Shown one piece after another: positions 48,054 through 57,150 of a stretch of DNA of 64,000 nt. The notes beneath the pieces are model-generated. The model worked only from the letters and a program-made list of their open reading frames with translations. It did no database searches and was not told the DNA's origin. Within the stretch, counting starts at the first letter, position 1. Each line of letters begins with the position of its first letter. The translations under genes and the position numbers were made by a program. Source of the stretch: Crossiella equi (GTDB lineage Bacteria; Actinomycetota; Actinomycetes; Mycobacteriales; Pseudonocardiaceae); NCBI RefSeq assembly GCF_017876755.1, contig NZ_JAGIOO010000001.1, forward strand, positions 4,573,786 through 4,637,785, given 5' to 3'.

Positions 48054-49736
48054 TCAGCCCTTGGTGACGGGGCCGAACTCCTCAGCGGTCAGCGGGCTCG
48101 GACGGACGCCGTGGATGCTCTTGGTCACCACCAGCGCGGGCGGGGAGTGGGAGATCGGCACGCCGGGCAGGTACTCGGACATGATCTTGCGGTTGAGCTC
48201 CTTGTACAGGGCCTCGCGCTTGGCCTTGTCCGGCTCGGTGTCCGCGGTCTTCAGGTCCGCGGCCAGCTGCTTGCCCCACGGGGAACCCGCGGTCCAGAAC
48301 CGGTTCTCCGGGTTGCCGAAGAAGGTGCCGATCCAGTTGTGCGGGGTGTTGAAGTCACCGGTCCAGCCGAGCAGGAAGATGTCGGCGGCCTGCTGGTCGA
48401 CGTCCTCGAGGTACGCGGCCCACGGCTTGGTGGTGGTGTTGATCTTGATGCCGACCTTCTCTAGGTCCGCCTTGATCGCACCGTAGAGGTCCTGCGGCTT
48501 CGGCATGTACGGGCGCGAGACCTCGGACGGCCACCAGAAGTTCAGGGTCAGGTCGGCCGCACCGGCCGCGGCCAGCAGCTGCTTGGCCTTGTCCGGGTTG
48601 TAGTCGTACTTGACCACGTCGTCGGCGTAGCCGGAGACGGTCTTGGGCATGAACTGCGTGGCCACCGACGCGCCCTCGGGCAGCTGCGACTTCACCAGCT
48701 GCTCGCGGTTGATCGCGTGGGCCAGCGCCTGGCGCACCCGGAGGTCCTGGAGCTTCGGGTTGCTCTTCTGCGTGACGCCCAGGTAGAAGATGTTGAACGG
48801 CTGGCGCTGCAGCAGGCTGAAGTCCTTCTTCAGGTCCGGCCAGTCCTGCGGCACCGGCAGGTCGTAACCGTCGATCGCGCCGGTCTTGAGGTCCTGCTTG
48901 CGGGTCGACTCGTCGCGCACGACCTTGAAGTTCAGCTTGTCGAGCTTGGTCTTCTCGCCCCAGTAGCCGTCGAAGCGGCTGAGCTCGATGACGTTGTTCT
49001 GCCGGTCGAACTTCTCGAACTTGAACGGACCGGTGCCCGTCGGGTGCTCGTTGGCGTACGCCGGGAAGGTGAAGCTGTCACCAGCCTGCTTCACGTCGTT
49101 GGCGTTGTACTTCTGCATCGCCGTCGGGCTCTGCATGGAGAAGGACGGCAGGCCGAGCACGTCCGGGAAGGTCGAGGTGGAGCGGGTGATCTCCACGACG
49201 GCGGTGTTCTCGTCCTTGGCGGTGCAGGACTTGAAGAGCGAGGGCTCCTTGCCGTCGGAGAAGCCGCCGAAGTTGTCGGTCCAGTACTGGGAGACCGCGG
49301 CGCTCTGCCCGGCGCCGGTCTGGCCGTACCAGCGGTTGAAGTTGTAGCAGACGGCCTCGGCGTTGAAGGGGGTGTCGTCGTGGAACTTCACGCCCTTGCG
49401 GAGGTTGAACGTCCAGGTCTTGCCGTCCGGGGTCTGGGTCCAGTTCTCGGCCAGCTCACCGGTCGCCTCGGCGGTCTCCGGCTTGAAGCCGACCAGACCC
49501 TCGAAGACCTGTCGCGAGATGCGGAAGGTCTCACCGTCCGTGGCGTAGAACGGGTCGAACAGCTTGGGCGCGCCAGCAGCCGCGAAGGTGAACGTCCCCC
49601 CGGTCTTGCCCGCCCCCTGGTTGCCGTCTCGCTGGGACTGCGCACACGCAGCCAGGGAGAAGGCGGTGACACCGGCGGTGCCGACAACTGCGAGCTTGCG
49701 CAGCGTGCTCCCCCGTGCCGTGTAAATCTTGGCCAT
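48054..49736 (-). CDS. dppA: Peptide-binding lipoprotein of ABC transporter (DppA-like)
   Basis: Extracytoplasmic solute-binding protein of 560 residues (SBP family 5). The lipobox is SLAAC with Cys31 after a signal sequence, so it is lipid-anchored. The family motif is LAENWTQTPDGKTWTFNLRKGVKFHDDTPFNAEAV in outline. ATG 49736 is chosen over GTG 49745 because AGGTG lies five bases before it. It heads the operon dppABCDF. Ligand is likely di- or oligopeptides, though nickel, haem or opines are possible in this family. Confidence 0.93.
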   Translation of the reverse strand: MAKIYTARGSTLRKLAVVGTAGVTAFSLAACAQSQRDGNQGAGKTGGTFTFAAAGAPKLFDPFYATDGETFRISRQVFEGLVGFKPETAEATGELAENWTQTPDGKTWTFNLRKGVKFHDDTPFNAEAVCYNFNRWYGQTGAGQSAAVSQYWTDNFGGFSDGKEPSLFKSCTAKDENTAVVEITRSTSTFPDVLGLPSFSMQSPTAMQKYNANDVKQAGDSFTFPAYANEHPTGTGPFKFEKFDRQNNVIELSRFDGYWGEKTKLDKLNFKVVRDESTRKQDLKTGAIDGYDLPVPQDWPDLKKDFSLLQRQPFNIFYLGVTQKSNPKLQDLRVRQALAHAINREQLVKSQLPEGASVATQFMPKTVSGYADDVVKYDYNPDKAKQLLAAAGAADLTLNFWWPSEVSRPYMPKPQDLYGAIKADLEKVGIKINTTTKPWAAYLEDVDQQAADIFLLGWTGDFNTPHNWIGTFFGNPENRFWTAGSPWGKQLAADLKTADTEPDKAKREALYKELNRKIMSEYLPGVPISHSPPALVVTKSIHGVRPSPLTAEEFGPVTKG

Positions 49737-49882
49737 CTCGCGCACCTCATGGGTCAGTTGTCACATGGTGTGGTCAGCGACACTAACCCGTCCATGTGCA
49801 CCTACCGAGAATGCGAAGGTCACGATACGGCCACGTCGGCTGTCATCAGGTCGGGTGAATTTTTCGGAGATTTACAACGCTT

Positions 49883-50452
49883 TCACCCGATCTTGCGGTG
49901 ACCCTCCGCTACGAGGATGCGATCCGCCCGTTGGCGGGTGCGGTCCACCGCGAACCAGCCCACCTCGAACTCCTGCCATCGGCGCAGTGGGTCGCGGCAC
50001 ATCTCGCCGTCTCTGGCAACTGCTCGTTCCAGTCTGTCCGCCGCATTGGCCAGTTCGACCCAGAACAGGCCGGACAGCCGATCGGACACCGACTTCCGGC
50101 CGGTGGAAACGCCTTCCAGAACCAGGATCTCCGGCACCGGCACGTCGACCCAGTCGGCGAGATGCGGCTGCCCGTCCGTCCAGGCGGTGCGCTGGTAGCG
50201 GCCCGGTCGTCCGGCCGCCAGCGGGGCGAGCACGCCGGTGACCAGGCGGGGCCACCAGGCGACGGGATCGTCCCAGGTGGCGAAGTGGTCGGCGGGCACC
50301 AGACCGACCTGGTGACCCCGATCGAGCAAGTAGCTGACCAGCTCATCCGCCCGGGTGGTCTTGCCCGCCCCGGACGGGCCGTCGACCGCCGCCAGCCGCA
50401 CCCCGCCAAGACGGGCGGGGGCGGCCAGCAGCAGGTCGGCGGCTTCTCTCAC
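49883..50452 (-). CDS. Uridine kinase-like P-loop protein
   Basis: P-loop NTPase of 189 residues resembling uridine kinase/phosphoribulokinase-type small kinases. Walker A is [15 protein letters not shown], the DxF region [12 protein letters not shown], and a Walker-B-like strand ends [11 protein letters not shown]. Late Arg-rich helices ([14 protein letters not shown]) fit a lid. The substrate is unproven. The GTG start overlaps the recR stop by four bases, so it is translated with recR, an unusual pairing. The last ~20 residues run up to a gene-free region with the dppA promoter. Confidence 0.8.
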   Translation of the reverse strand: MREAADLLLAAPARLGGVRLAAVDGPSGAGKTTRADELVSYLLDRGHQVGLVPADHFATWDDPVAWWPRLVTGVLAPLAAGRPGRYQRTAWTDGQPHLADWVDVPVPEILVLEGVSTGRKSVSDRLSGLFWVELANAADRLERAVARDGEMCRDPLRRWQEFEVGWFAVDRTRQRADRILVAEGHRKIG

Positions 50453-51060
50453 ATCGCGGTGCGGCGGCCGGACAGCGCGCGGCCGAGGGTGAGCTCGTCG
50501 GCGAACTCCAGGTCACCGCCCATGGGCAGGCCGGAGGCCAGGCGGGTGACGGTGAGGCCCGGGAAGTCCCGCAGCATGCGCACCAGGTAGGTGGCGGTGG
50601 CCTCGCCCTCGGTGTTCGGGTCGGTCGCGATGATCACCTCGGCGACCTGCACACCCGCCTCGTCCCCGCCGATGCGGCGGAGCAGCTCGCGGATGCGCAG
50701 CTGGTCCGGCCCGACGCCGGACAACGGGTCCAGCGCACCGCCCAGCACGTGGTAGCGGCCCTTGAACTCCCGGGTGCGCTCGACGGCGAGGACGTCCTTG
50801 GGCTCCTCGACCACGCACACCAGGGACGGGTCGCGGCGGGTGTCCTGGCAGATGCGGCAGCGCGCCTCCGCGGAGACGTTGCCGCAGACCTCGCAGAACT
50901 GCACGCCCTCCTTGACCTTCTGCAGCACCTCCTGGAGCCGCGAGATGTCCGCGGGCTCGGTGGCGAGCAGGTGGAAGGCGATGCGCTGCGCGGACTTCGG
51001 GCCGACGCCGGGCAGCCGCCCGAGCTCGTCGATCAGGTCCTGTACCGGCCCCTCGTACAC
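50449..51060 (-). CDS. recR: Recombination mediator RecR
   Basis: DNA repair protein of 203 residues acting with RecO/RecF in loading RecA. Features in order: N-terminal helix-hairpin-helix [18 protein letters not shown], four-cysteine zinc finger (Cys56, 59, 68, 71), and a TOPRIM domain from about residue 80 ([28 protein letters not shown]). All conserved. GTG start 51060 lies five bases after the ybaB stop. The partner gene ybaB is upstream in the same operon. Confidence 0.96.
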   Translation of the reverse strand: MYEGPVQDLIDELGRLPGVGPKSAQRIAFHLLATEPADISRLQEVLQKVKEGVQFCEVCGNVSAEARCRICQDTRRDPSLVCVVEEPKDVLAVERTREFKGRYHVLGGALDPLSGVGPDQLRIRELLRRIGGDEAGVQVAEVIIATDPNTEGEATATYLVRMLRDFPGLTVTRLASGLPMGGDLEFADELTLGRALSGRRTAM

Positions 51061-51064
51061 GGCG

Positions 51065-51415
51065 TCACATACCGCCGGGCAGGCCGAGTCCGCCGAGGTC
51101 GAGGCCGCCGCCGAGACCGCCCGCGAGCGGGCCCATCTTCTGCGCGGTCAGCTCGGCCACCGCGCGGTTGGCGTCACGCACCGCGGCCACCACGAGGTCG
51201 GCCAGCGTCTCGGTGTCCTCGGGGTCGACCACCTTGGGATCGATCTCCAGCGCCTTCAGCTCGCCGGTGCCCGCGACGGTGGCCGTGACCAGCCCGCCCC
51301 CCGCGGTGCCCCGCACCTCGGCCTCGGCCAGTTCCTGCTGGGCCGTCATGAGCTGCTGCTGCATCAGCTGCGCCTGCTCCATGATCTGCTGCATGTTCGG
51401 CTGACCCGGTAGCAC
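51065..51415 (-). CDS. YbaB/EbfC nucleoid-associated protein
   Basis: Small DNA-binding protein of 116 residues. A helical N-terminus rich in Gln ([18 protein letters not shown]) is followed by the conserved [25 protein letters not shown] and a Gly-rich tail ([15 protein letters not shown]). It is conventionally paired with recR and dnaX. GTG 51415 ([10 protein letters not shown]) is preferred to ATG 51394 because an AGGAG lies about six bases before it and homologues start with a similar MQPG-type segment. Confidence 0.92.
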   Translation of the reverse strand: MLPGQPNMQQIMEQAQLMQQQLMTAQQELAEAEVRGTAGGGLVTATVAGTGELKALEIDPKVVDPEDTETLADLVVAAVRDANRAVAELTAQKMGPLAGGLGGGLDLGGLGLPGGM

Positions 51416-51505
51416 GGGGGCTCCTCTCACTGCACGGGCTCGCGCCCGTGCCCTCCTGGCGTGGTGACCAGGGTAGCCGCGTGGACGTCTGGCACCGTGG
51501 GGGGC

Positions 51506-52363
51506 GTGCACCGTCGTTCCCCGTTGACCCCGCTGGCCCTGGCGCTGGCCGTCATCACGCTCGTCGCCTGCGGCAACGGCGAGCCCGCCGCCTCCAGCCA
51601 GGCGAGCACGCCGGAGTCCTCGGCCACCACCGAGCCGACCTCCGAGCAGCCGCCGCCCAGCAGCTCGGCCACCCCGAGCCCCTCGCCCTCCCCCAGCACC
51701 ACCACGCCCCCGGCCAAGGGCCGCGTGGTCGTGCTCGACCCCGGGCACAACGGCGGCAACGGCAAGAACCCGGGCGTGATCAACAAGCCGGTGCCCGCGG
51801 GCCGGGGCAAGGGCAAGCCCTGCAACACCACCGGCACCGCGACCAACGCCGGTTACCCCGAGCACGCCTTCACCTGGGACGTGGCCGGGCGGATCAGGGC
51901 GCTGCTGGTGGCGAAGGGCGTGCGGGTCGAGCTGACCCGGCCCAACGACACCGGCGTCGGCCCGTGCGTGAACGAGCGCGCGGAGATCGGCAACCGGGCG
52001 AACGCGGACGCCGTGGTGTCCATCCACTCCGACGGCTCCACCACCGCCGGGCACCGGGGCTTCCACGTCATCTACTCGAACCCGCCGCTCAACACCGCCC
52101 AGGGCGCGCCGTCCACGCGGCTGGCCGGCCTGGTCCGGGACGCCATGCGGGACGGCGGCATCCCGCTGTCCAACTACATCGGCAAGGCGGGCCTGAACGG
52201 CCGCGACGACATCGCGGGCCTGAACCTGTCCACCCGGCCCGCGATCATGGTCGAGTGCGCGAACATGCGTGACGCGGGCGAGGCGGCACTGGCGGCCAGC
52301 CCCGAGGGCAGGCAGAAGTACGCGGCCGCGATCGCGGACGGCATCCTGCGCTACCTGGGCTAG
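51506..52363 (+). CDS. N-acetylmuramoyl-L-alanine amidase (Amidase_3), lipoprotein
   Basis: Zinc-dependent peptidoglycan amidase of 285 residues. The lipobox LVAC follows a hydrophobic signal, then a Ser/Thr/Pro-rich linker (residues ~35-75). The Amidase_3 domain shows the zinc His in LDPGHNGG, Glu in AGYPEHAF, second His in SIHSDGS and catalytic Glu in MVECANM. This corresponds by position to mycobacterial Rv3717, though here the signal is lipoprotein-like. GTG 51506 gives the expected short signal. Its TAG shares CTAG with the convergent dnaX stop. Confidence 0.9.
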   Translation: MHRRSPLTPLALALAVITLVACGNGEPAASSQASTPESSATTEPTSEQPPPSSSATPSPSPSPSTTTPPAKGRVVVLDPGHNGGNGKNPGVINKPVPAGRGKGKPCNTTGTATNAGYPEHAFTWDVAGRIRALLVAKGVRVELTRPNDTGVGPCVNERAEIGNRANADAVVSIHSDGSTTAGHRGFHVIYSNPPLNTAQGAPSTRLAGLVRDAMRDGGIPLSNYIGKAGLNGRDDIAGLNLSTRPAIMVECANMRDAGEAALAASPEGRQKYAAAIADGILRYLG

Positions 52364-54513
52364 CTCTTCTCGATCTTCCGGGCGTTCAGGTGTTGGGTGA
52401 TCATGGCGATGGTCGCCTCTTCCTGGTTGTTCCTGATCACCAGCGGGCCCTCGTGCGGCTTGGACTCCGCGATGTAGGCCTCGGTGTCCTCCGGCTCGTC
52501 GGGCTCGTCCGGCTCCGGTGGCAGCGGGATGTCCGGCTCCGAGGTGGTGACCTTGGCCCGGGGCTGCGGCGGTGCGGGCGGGGCGGCGGGTGCGGCCTCG
52601 GCCACCGGGCGGTTGCCCTGGCTGGGGCGCGTCAGCGGCGGCCGGGCGGGCGCGGCGGCCCGGGCCCCTCCCCCGTTGCCACCACTGGGCGCGGCCGGGG
52701 TGGCGTCCCCGTGCACGCAGGTGACCTTCCACCGGCCGCCGACCACTCCGGCCAGCGCCTCGGCGATGGTGTCGGTGTTGCGGCTGTCGTTGAGCCGCCG
52801 GGCCAGGGGTTCGGCGGTGTGGGTGAGCACCACGGTGTCGCCGTCGACCGAGCGCACGGTGGCGTTGGTGAGCATGGCCTCGGTGCTGCGGCTCTTGGCG
52901 CGCACGGCCGCGAGCAGCTCGGGCCACACCCGCCGGATCGCGGCGGCGTCGAGCCCACCGGCAGCCACGGTCGGCGGGGCCTGGACCGGGGACGCGGCGG
53001 GCGCCGGAGCGCTGGCCGGGGCTGACGGGGCGGGCCACTCAGCCCGGGCGGGCTGCTCCGGAGCGGGCTGTGCCGAGGCCGGTGCGGGAGCGGCGGGTGC
53101 CTGGGCGGCCGGTGCCGGGGCGGCAGCGGGCCGCGGCGGCTGGGCGGCGGGCTCCTGGGGCGGCGCCGATGCGGGCTGCGGCGCCGGTGCCGGCGCAGCG
53201 GGCGCCGGGCTCTGGGCCGCGGGCGCCGGGGCCTGCGGTTCCGGGGCCTGCTGGGAACGCCGCTGGTAGGTGGGCCGGTCCCCGACCGGTGCCTGCGCGG
53301 CCTGGGCGAGTGGCGCCCCACCGCCCGAGGGCACCTCGGCGACGGGTCCGGCGACCGTGGCACGCCGTTCCAGGCGTTCCAGGCGTTGCAGCATGGCCGA
53401 CTCGGTGTCCGACACCGAGGGCAGCAGCATGCGCGCGCACAGCAGCTCCAGCACCAGGCGCGGCGCGGTGGCGCCCCGCATCTCGGTGAGGCCGTTGTGC
53501 ACGATCTCGGCGAACCGAGTGAGCGTGCCCGGGCCCAGCCGCTCGACCTGGGCGGCCATGCGGTTGAGCTGCTCCTCGGGCACGTCGATCAGGCCGCGCT
53601 GGGCGGCCTCGGGCACCGCGGCGAGCAGCACCAGGTCGCGCAGGCGGTCGAGCAGGTCGGAGGCGAAGCGGCGCGGGTCGTGCCCGGCCTCGACCAGGCG
53701 GTCGACCACGCCGAACACCTCGGCCCCGTCGCCCGCGGCCAGGGCGTCGACCGCGTCGTCGATCAGCGCGACGTCGGTGACCCCGAGCAGCGCGATGGCC
53801 CGGTCGTAGGTGACGCCCTGAGGACCGGCACCGGCCAGCAGCTGGTCGAGCACGGACTGGGTGTCGCGGGCGGACCCGCCCCCGGCCCGGATGACCAGAG
53901 GGAACACCGCGGGCTCGACCTGCACGCCCTCGGCCTCGCAGTTGCGCTCGATGAGCGCGCGCATGGCACCGGGCGGGATGAGCCGGAACGGGTAGTGGTG
54001 CGTGCGCGAGCGGATGGTGCCGAGCACCTTCTCCGGCTCGGTGGTGGCGAAGATGAAGACGAGGTGCTCCGGCGGCTCCTCCACGATCTTCAGCAGGGCG
54101 TTGAAGCCCTGCGTGGTGACCATGTGCGCCTCGTCGATGATGAACACGCGGTAGCGGGACTCGGCGGGCGCGTAGAACGCCCGGTCGCGCAGCTCGCGCG
54201 CGTCGTCCACACCGCCGTGGCTGGCCGCGTCGAGCTCGACCACGTCGACGCTGCCGGAGCCCTCCGGCGCCAGGTTCACACAGGAATGGCACACCCCGCA
54301 CGGATCGGGGGTGGGTCCCTGCACACAGTTCAGGGAGCGCGCGAGGATTCGGGCGGAGGACGTCTTGCCACACCCGCGCGGACCCGAGAACAGGTACGCG
54401 TGGTTGACCCGACCCGCGGCCAGCGCGGTGCGCAGGGGGTCGGTGACGTGCTCCTGCCCGACAACCTCGGCGAAGGTCGCCGGACGGTACTTGCGGTAAA
54501 GGGCGAGCGCCAC
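52360..54513 (-). CDS. dnaX: DNA polymerase III subunits gamma and tau
   Basis: Clamp-loader ATPase of 717 residues. AAA+ features: [18 protein letters not shown], Walker [12 protein letters not shown], the four-cysteine zinc site (Cys63, 72, 75, 78), Walker [11 protein letters not shown] and sensor-1 ATTEPEKV. Domain III follows to about residue 365. A very Pro/Ala/Gln-rich linker spans about 430-540, then a tau-like domain V ([20 protein letters not shown]) and an acidic tail. The GTG start lies seven bases behind TAAGGT, a leaderless pattern. SRP RNA lies upstream, as in other actinobacteria. Confidence 0.95.
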   Translation of the reverse strand: MALALYRKYRPATFAEVVGQEHVTDPLRTALAAGRVNHAYLFSGPRGCGKTSSARILARSLNCVQGPTPDPCGVCHSCVNLAPEGSGSVDVVELDAASHGGVDDARELRDRAFYAPAESRYRVFIIDEAHMVTTQGFNALLKIVEEPPEHLVFIFATTEPEKVLGTIRSRTHHYPFRLIPPGAMRALIERNCEAEGVQVEPAVFPLVIRAGGGSARDTQSVLDQLLAGAGPQGVTYDRAIALLGVTDVALIDDAVDALAAGDGAEVFGVVDRLVEAGHDPRRFASDLLDRLRDLVLLAAVPEAAQRGLIDVPEEQLNRMAAQVERLGPGTLTRFAEIVHNGLTEMRGATAPRLVLELLCARMLLPSVSDTESAMLQRLERLERRATVAGPVAEVPSGGGAPLAQAAQAPVGDRPTYQRRSQQAPEPQAPAPAAQSPAPAAPAPAPQPASAPPQEPAAQPPRPAAAPAPAAQAPAAPAPASAQPAPEQPARAEWPAPSAPASAPAPAASPVQAPPTVAAGGLDAAAIRRVWPELLAAVRAKSRSTEAMLTNATVRSVDGDTVVLTHTAEPLARRLNDSRNTDTIAEALAGVVGGRWKVTCVHGDATPAAPSGGNGGGARAAAPARPPLTRPSQGNRPVAEAAPAAPPAPPQPRAKVTTSEPDIPLPPEPDEPDEPEDTEAYIAESKPHEGPLVIRNNQEEATIAMITQHLNARKIEKS

Positions 54514-54684
54514 GGCCGAGACCTTACCCGGGGGCACCGACAGTCCCACTGGCGCCAGCGGCGAACGCGACCCCGGCGGAGAACCACGCTGGTTCAGGGC
54601 CAGCAGCACCGTGGGGGGTCCGGGGGCTCGGCTCCCGGGTCAGCACAGGGACTCTGCGAAGGCCAAAGTCCGGGCAGACAAAAA

Positions 54685-54774
54685 GGGGACCTCACGCACC
54701 CGCCAGAGCCCGCTTATCCTTGCTGCCTTCCGGCCCTGGGGAGGTTCACAGGATGGACGCCGCATGAGGTCCGA
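54685..54774 (-). ncRNA. ffs: Bacterial small SRP RNA (4.5S RNA)
   Basis: The minus strand carries the universally conserved domain IV core around GGCCGGAAGGCAGCAAGG (54738-54720 region), with terminal pairing of GGACCTCA and TGAGGTCC (54772-54765 and 54694-54687) closing a single long hairpin. A run of five T (54684-54680) follows as terminator. Ends are estimated to within a few bases. Confidence 0.9.
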
Positions 54775-54789
54775 CGACAGTGTAGCGCG

Positions 54790-55050
54790 CTAGGCAGGAC
54801 GGGCGCCAACGGCGTCGCGGATCTCCGCGCCCAGGCCTTCCCCGCTGCTGCGCGCGCAGTGCCCGCAGCAGAAGAACCGGCCCCCGACCTCGACCCCGTG
54901 GCCGATGACCCGGCAGTCGCAGTGCTCGCAGCGCGGCGCCAGGCGCTGGATGGCGCACTCGAACGAGTCGAAGGTGTGCACCCCGCCGCCCACGGTGCGG
55001 ACCTCGAAGGCCATCCAGTAGTCGTTGCCGCAGACATCGCAGGTCGCCAT
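54790..55050 (-). CDS. Small Cys-rich putative zinc-binding protein
   Basis: Protein of 86 residues with nine cysteines at 4, 7, 32, 41, 44, 46, 61, 62 and 65 and nearby histidines (25, 43, 51, 64). They form CDVCGND at the N-terminus, PRCEHCDCRVIGHG in the middle and FFCCGHCARS near the end. This looks like two interleaved zinc knuckles or a metallothionein-like fold. The central HTFDSFECAI resembles small treble-clef proteins. Function unknown. It lies just after ffs and before the cyclodeaminase-like gene, all on the minus strand. Confidence 0.78.
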   Translation of the reverse strand: MATCDVCGNDYWMAFEVRTVGGGVHTFDSFECAIQRLAPRCEHCDCRVIGHGVEVGGRFFCCGHCARSSGEGLGAEIRDAVGARPA

Positions 55051-55109
55051 GGGCGCAGCTTCCCCCCGGCCTGCGGCACCGGCAATCCGAAGGCCCGATG
55101 GGGTGAACC

Positions 55110-55742
55110 TCAGCGGCTGATGCGCTCCCGGACGTCGGCGGCGATGCGGTGCGCGGACTCGATCGCCTTCTCGATGCGGGCCACGGCGTCGCCGAGCCGC
55201 TCAACCACCTCGGGCGAGTCGATCGAGACCCGGTTCACCTCGACGTGCACCGAGGCCGAGGCCAGCGCCGCCCCGGCGGAGGAGGCGGACACCGCGAGGT
55301 CGGAGAGCACGGCGGTGTTGGACCGCCCGATGATCCGCTCGACCAGCTCCAGCACCTGGGAGGCCACCTCGGCGGTGCGCACCGGCACCGCGGCGGCCAT
55401 CACCAGCGCGTTCTGGACGGCGACGCTGCGCGCCACGCGTTCCTGCTCGGAGTCCTTGGGCAGCTTGTAGGCCTCGGTGACCGAGGTGAACGCGCGCGCG
55501 TCGGCGTCGGCCAGCTCCACCGCCTGCCGGCGCAGTTCGGTGGCCTGCGCGCACACGCGCCGGACCAGCTCCTCGTGCTCGGCGTAGTTCGGCCTGCCCA
55601 CGGTGAAGTTGCAGACCATCTCCACCAACGCCGCGGCCATCGCCGCGTGCATCGCGGCCGCGGCACCACCACCGGGCGCGGGACCGGCCGAAGCCAGCCG
55701 GGACAACCAGTCCTCAACCTGTTCGGTGCGCAACCGGAACAC
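55110..55742 (-). CDS. Cyclodeaminase/cyclohydrolase family protein (FTCD C-terminal type)
   Basis: Helical protein of 210 residues in the formiminotransferase-cyclodeaminase C-terminal family. Typical are the Gly/Ala-rich PAPGGGAAAAMHAAMAAALVEMV, FTVGRPNYAE and the central DARAFTSVTEAYKLPKD. Stand-alone members are annotated as methenyl-tetrahydrofolate cyclohydrolase. Here no formiminotransferase domain or histidine-degradation gene is nearby, so the reaction is uncertain. GTG 55742 has a strong AGGAGG three to eight bases upstream. Confidence 0.85.
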   Translation of the reverse strand: MFRLRTEQVEDWLSRLASAGPAPGGGAAAAMHAAMAAALVEMVCNFTVGRPNYAEHEELVRRVCAQATELRRQAVELADADARAFTSVTEAYKLPKDSEQERVARSVAVQNALVMAAAVPVRTAEVASQVLELVERIIGRSNTAVLSDLAVSASSAGAALASASVHVEVNRVSIDSPEVVERLGDAVARIEKAIESAHRIAADVRERISR

Positions 55743-55841
55743 TCCTCCTGCCGCTACCCCTCATCCGGATGGATGCAGTCGATCACTCCAACGGGTGCCG
55801 GGGCAATGGGTGATTCCCCCCGCTCTCCCATACCAGTGACG

Positions 55842-55886
55842 AAAAACGGCGATGGCCCCGGACGCGGTCTGCGTCCGGGGCCATCG
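55842..55886 (-). terminator. Terminator of tRNA-Ser(GGA)
   Basis: Perfect 16-base arms (55850-55865 and 55871-55886) with a five-base loop start eight bases past the tRNA 3' end. On the minus strand they are followed by five T (55846-55842). Confidence 0.9.
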
Positions 55887-55893
55887 GCCGGAG

Positions 55894-55978
55894 CGGAGGA
55901 TGGGGGATTTGAACCCCCGAGGGTTTTATCCCAACACGATTTCCAATCGTGCGCACTAGGCCACTATGCGAATCCTCC
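55894..55978 (-). tRNA. tRNA-Ser (GGA)
   Basis: Minus-strand acceptor arms GGAGGAT and ATCCTCC pair. The anticodon stem CACGATT...AATCGTG frames GGA. A long variable arm and a T arm GGGGG-TTCAAAT-CCCCC are present, as expected for serine. Discriminator is G; CCA is not encoded. Confidence 0.95.
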
Positions 55979-56171
55979 GTCGAGAACCTTACCGGAGGAG
56001 GTGTTGACCAGCCAAAACGGCTGGTAGAGGCCGGTACGACCTCAGCACGGCCAGGTCGGCACGCCGTCGGGGGGAGCGAAGCGCGCCGACCTGCCAGTGG
56101 TCCGCGTCTAGCTCACCACTGGTACCGCCGAGTGCCGGTCCTGGTGGCGCGGTGTCCGGCTGTCGCGCGGT

Positions 56172-56519
56172 TCAGCCGCCCTCCTTCCCCTCGTGGCGCA
56201 GGCGCGACGCGGTGCGCCTGTCGGACCCGGTGCCGGCGCACAGCCGCCGGGCCAGCCCGGTGTGCGCGGCCAGCAGGTCGGTGTAGTGGGCCGAGGTCAG
56301 GCAGTGGCCCAACCACGCCACCCCGAGGTCCCAGTCGCCGAAGCTCTCGGGGCGGGACCTGCCTTCGAGCAGCCAGGCCAGCACGCGCTCGGTCTCCCGG
56401 GCCGCCGCCCACGCGCCCCGGAGCCGCAGCTCGCTCTCGGTGCCGCGGAGGCGGCCGAGGGCGGCGCCGAGCCTGGCGTCGAAAGGCAGGAACGCGTCCC
56501 GCAGGCTCCTCCGGGTCAC
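56172..56519 (-). CDS. Unknown helical protein, third gene of coupled operon
   Basis: Predicted protein of 115 residues not matching any family I recognise. It is almost all helix, with FLPFDARLGAALGRLRGTES, AARETERVLAWLLEG and WDLGVAWLGHCLTSAHYTDLLAAH, and a basic tail. Third codon positions are almost entirely G or C, which supports this frame over the overlapping ones. GTG 56519 overlaps the stop of the 60-residue gene upstream by four bases (GTGA). No membrane segment. Several antisense open frames cross this region and are taken as shadows. Confidence 0.65.
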   Translation of the reverse strand: MTRRSLRDAFLPFDARLGAALGRLRGTESELRLRGAWAAARETERVLAWLLEGRSRPESFGDWDLGVAWLGHCLTSAHYTDLLAAHTGLARRLCAGTGSDRRTASRLRHEGKEGG

Positions 56520-56698
56520 CGCGGGTCTCCCGGCGGGTCGAAGACGTGGCCGGTCCAGCGCCTCTGGGGCGGCACCAGGGGGCGGGTCCGGGAACACCAC
56601 AGGCACTCCAGGGAGCCGTCGTCCCAGCAGACCCAGGAGTGCAGGTCACCGGTGCCGGGACACGGCGGCGGGCAGCGGTCAGCCGCATCGACGGTCAC
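56516..56698 (-). CDS. Unknown 60-residue Cys-rich protein, second gene of coupled operon
   Basis: Small protein with five cysteines at positions 9, 13, 24, 32 and 35 (CPPPC, WVCWDDG, LECLWCSR) and His20, arranged like a small zinc ribbon. The pattern CPGTGD followed by Cys-x2-Cys recalls short zinc-binding proteins in actinophages and actinomycete mobile elements, but no family is assigned. GTG 56698 overlaps the upstream stop and its TGA overlaps the downstream start, each by four bases. Confidence 0.6.
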   Translation of the reverse strand: MTVDAADRCPPPCPGTGDLHSWVCWDDGSLECLWCSRTRPLVPPQRRWTGHVFDPPGDPR

Positions 56699-57150
56699 CA
56701 GCTGACCTCCCGCTGCTCCGCACCCCCGTGGCGCTCCGGCAGACCCGTGCGCCCCCTCCTGACCACGTCCCCGTCGCGGCGGCCGGTCGTGCGCGGTGCC
56801 GTCCCCGACGAGCAGCCTCCCCTGGCGTACGGGCGCTGCCTCGGCACCTGGACCGGAGCGGCGTCCGGCGACGGGTGCGGCGGGGCCCCGGGCCGGGGGT
56901 GCCGGAGGAACTCGGCGTGCCGCGGCCGCTGGGCCCGCTCAGCCGTCAGGCGTGGTTCGACGACCCGGCGCGAGTCGGAATTCCCCTGGTCCTCCTGCGC
57001 ACGCTTGACGATGTTCGCGGCGTGGTACGCCCCTTGCGGCTCGGGCCTGACCCGCCACGCGATCCACATCACGGCGATGCTCAACGCGAACGTCACGAAG
57101 ACACCGGAAACCGCTCCGACCAACATGTCCACCCAATTGAAACCACCCAT
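56695..57150 (-). CDS. Unknown single-pass membrane protein, first gene of coupled operon
   Basis: Protein of 151 residues. ATG 57150 has GGAG eight bases upstream, which decides the start. One transmembrane helix lies at about residues 9-32 (MLVGAVSGVFVTFALSIAVM), then a hydrophilic, Arg- and Pro-rich tail that looks disordered. The first ~20 codons use A/T third bases (GGT GGT, AAT, TTG, GGA) unlike the neighbouring genes, hinting at recent acquisition or selection for easy initiation. It heads a three-gene coupled unit. No function recognised. Confidence 0.62.
   Translation of the reverse strand: MGGFNWVDMLVGAVSGVFVTFALSIAVMWIAWRVRPEPQGAYHAANIVKRAQEDQGNSDSRRVVEPRLTAERAQRPRHAEFLRHPRPGAPPHPSPDAAPVQVPRQRPYARGGCSSGTAPRTTGRRDGDVVRRGRTGLPERHGGAEQREVSW

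Noticed and set aside
52800-53300. Tandem repeat or CRISPR-like array in dnaX
   Set aside because: The repetitive bases encode a Pro/Ala/Gln-rich linker in frame within dnaX; there are no evenly spaced identical repeats.
54681-54774. Plus-strand structured RNA
   Set aside because: The conserved GGAAGGCAGCA core and the T-run terminator are both on the minus strand, so the RNA is ffs on the minus strand.
55894-57150. Mobile element integrated at tRNA-Ser(GGA) carrying the unknown operon
   Set aside because: The operon lies on the 5' side of the tRNA, whereas tRNA-targeting integrases use the 3' end. There is no integrase, no duplicated tRNA end and no flanking repeat.
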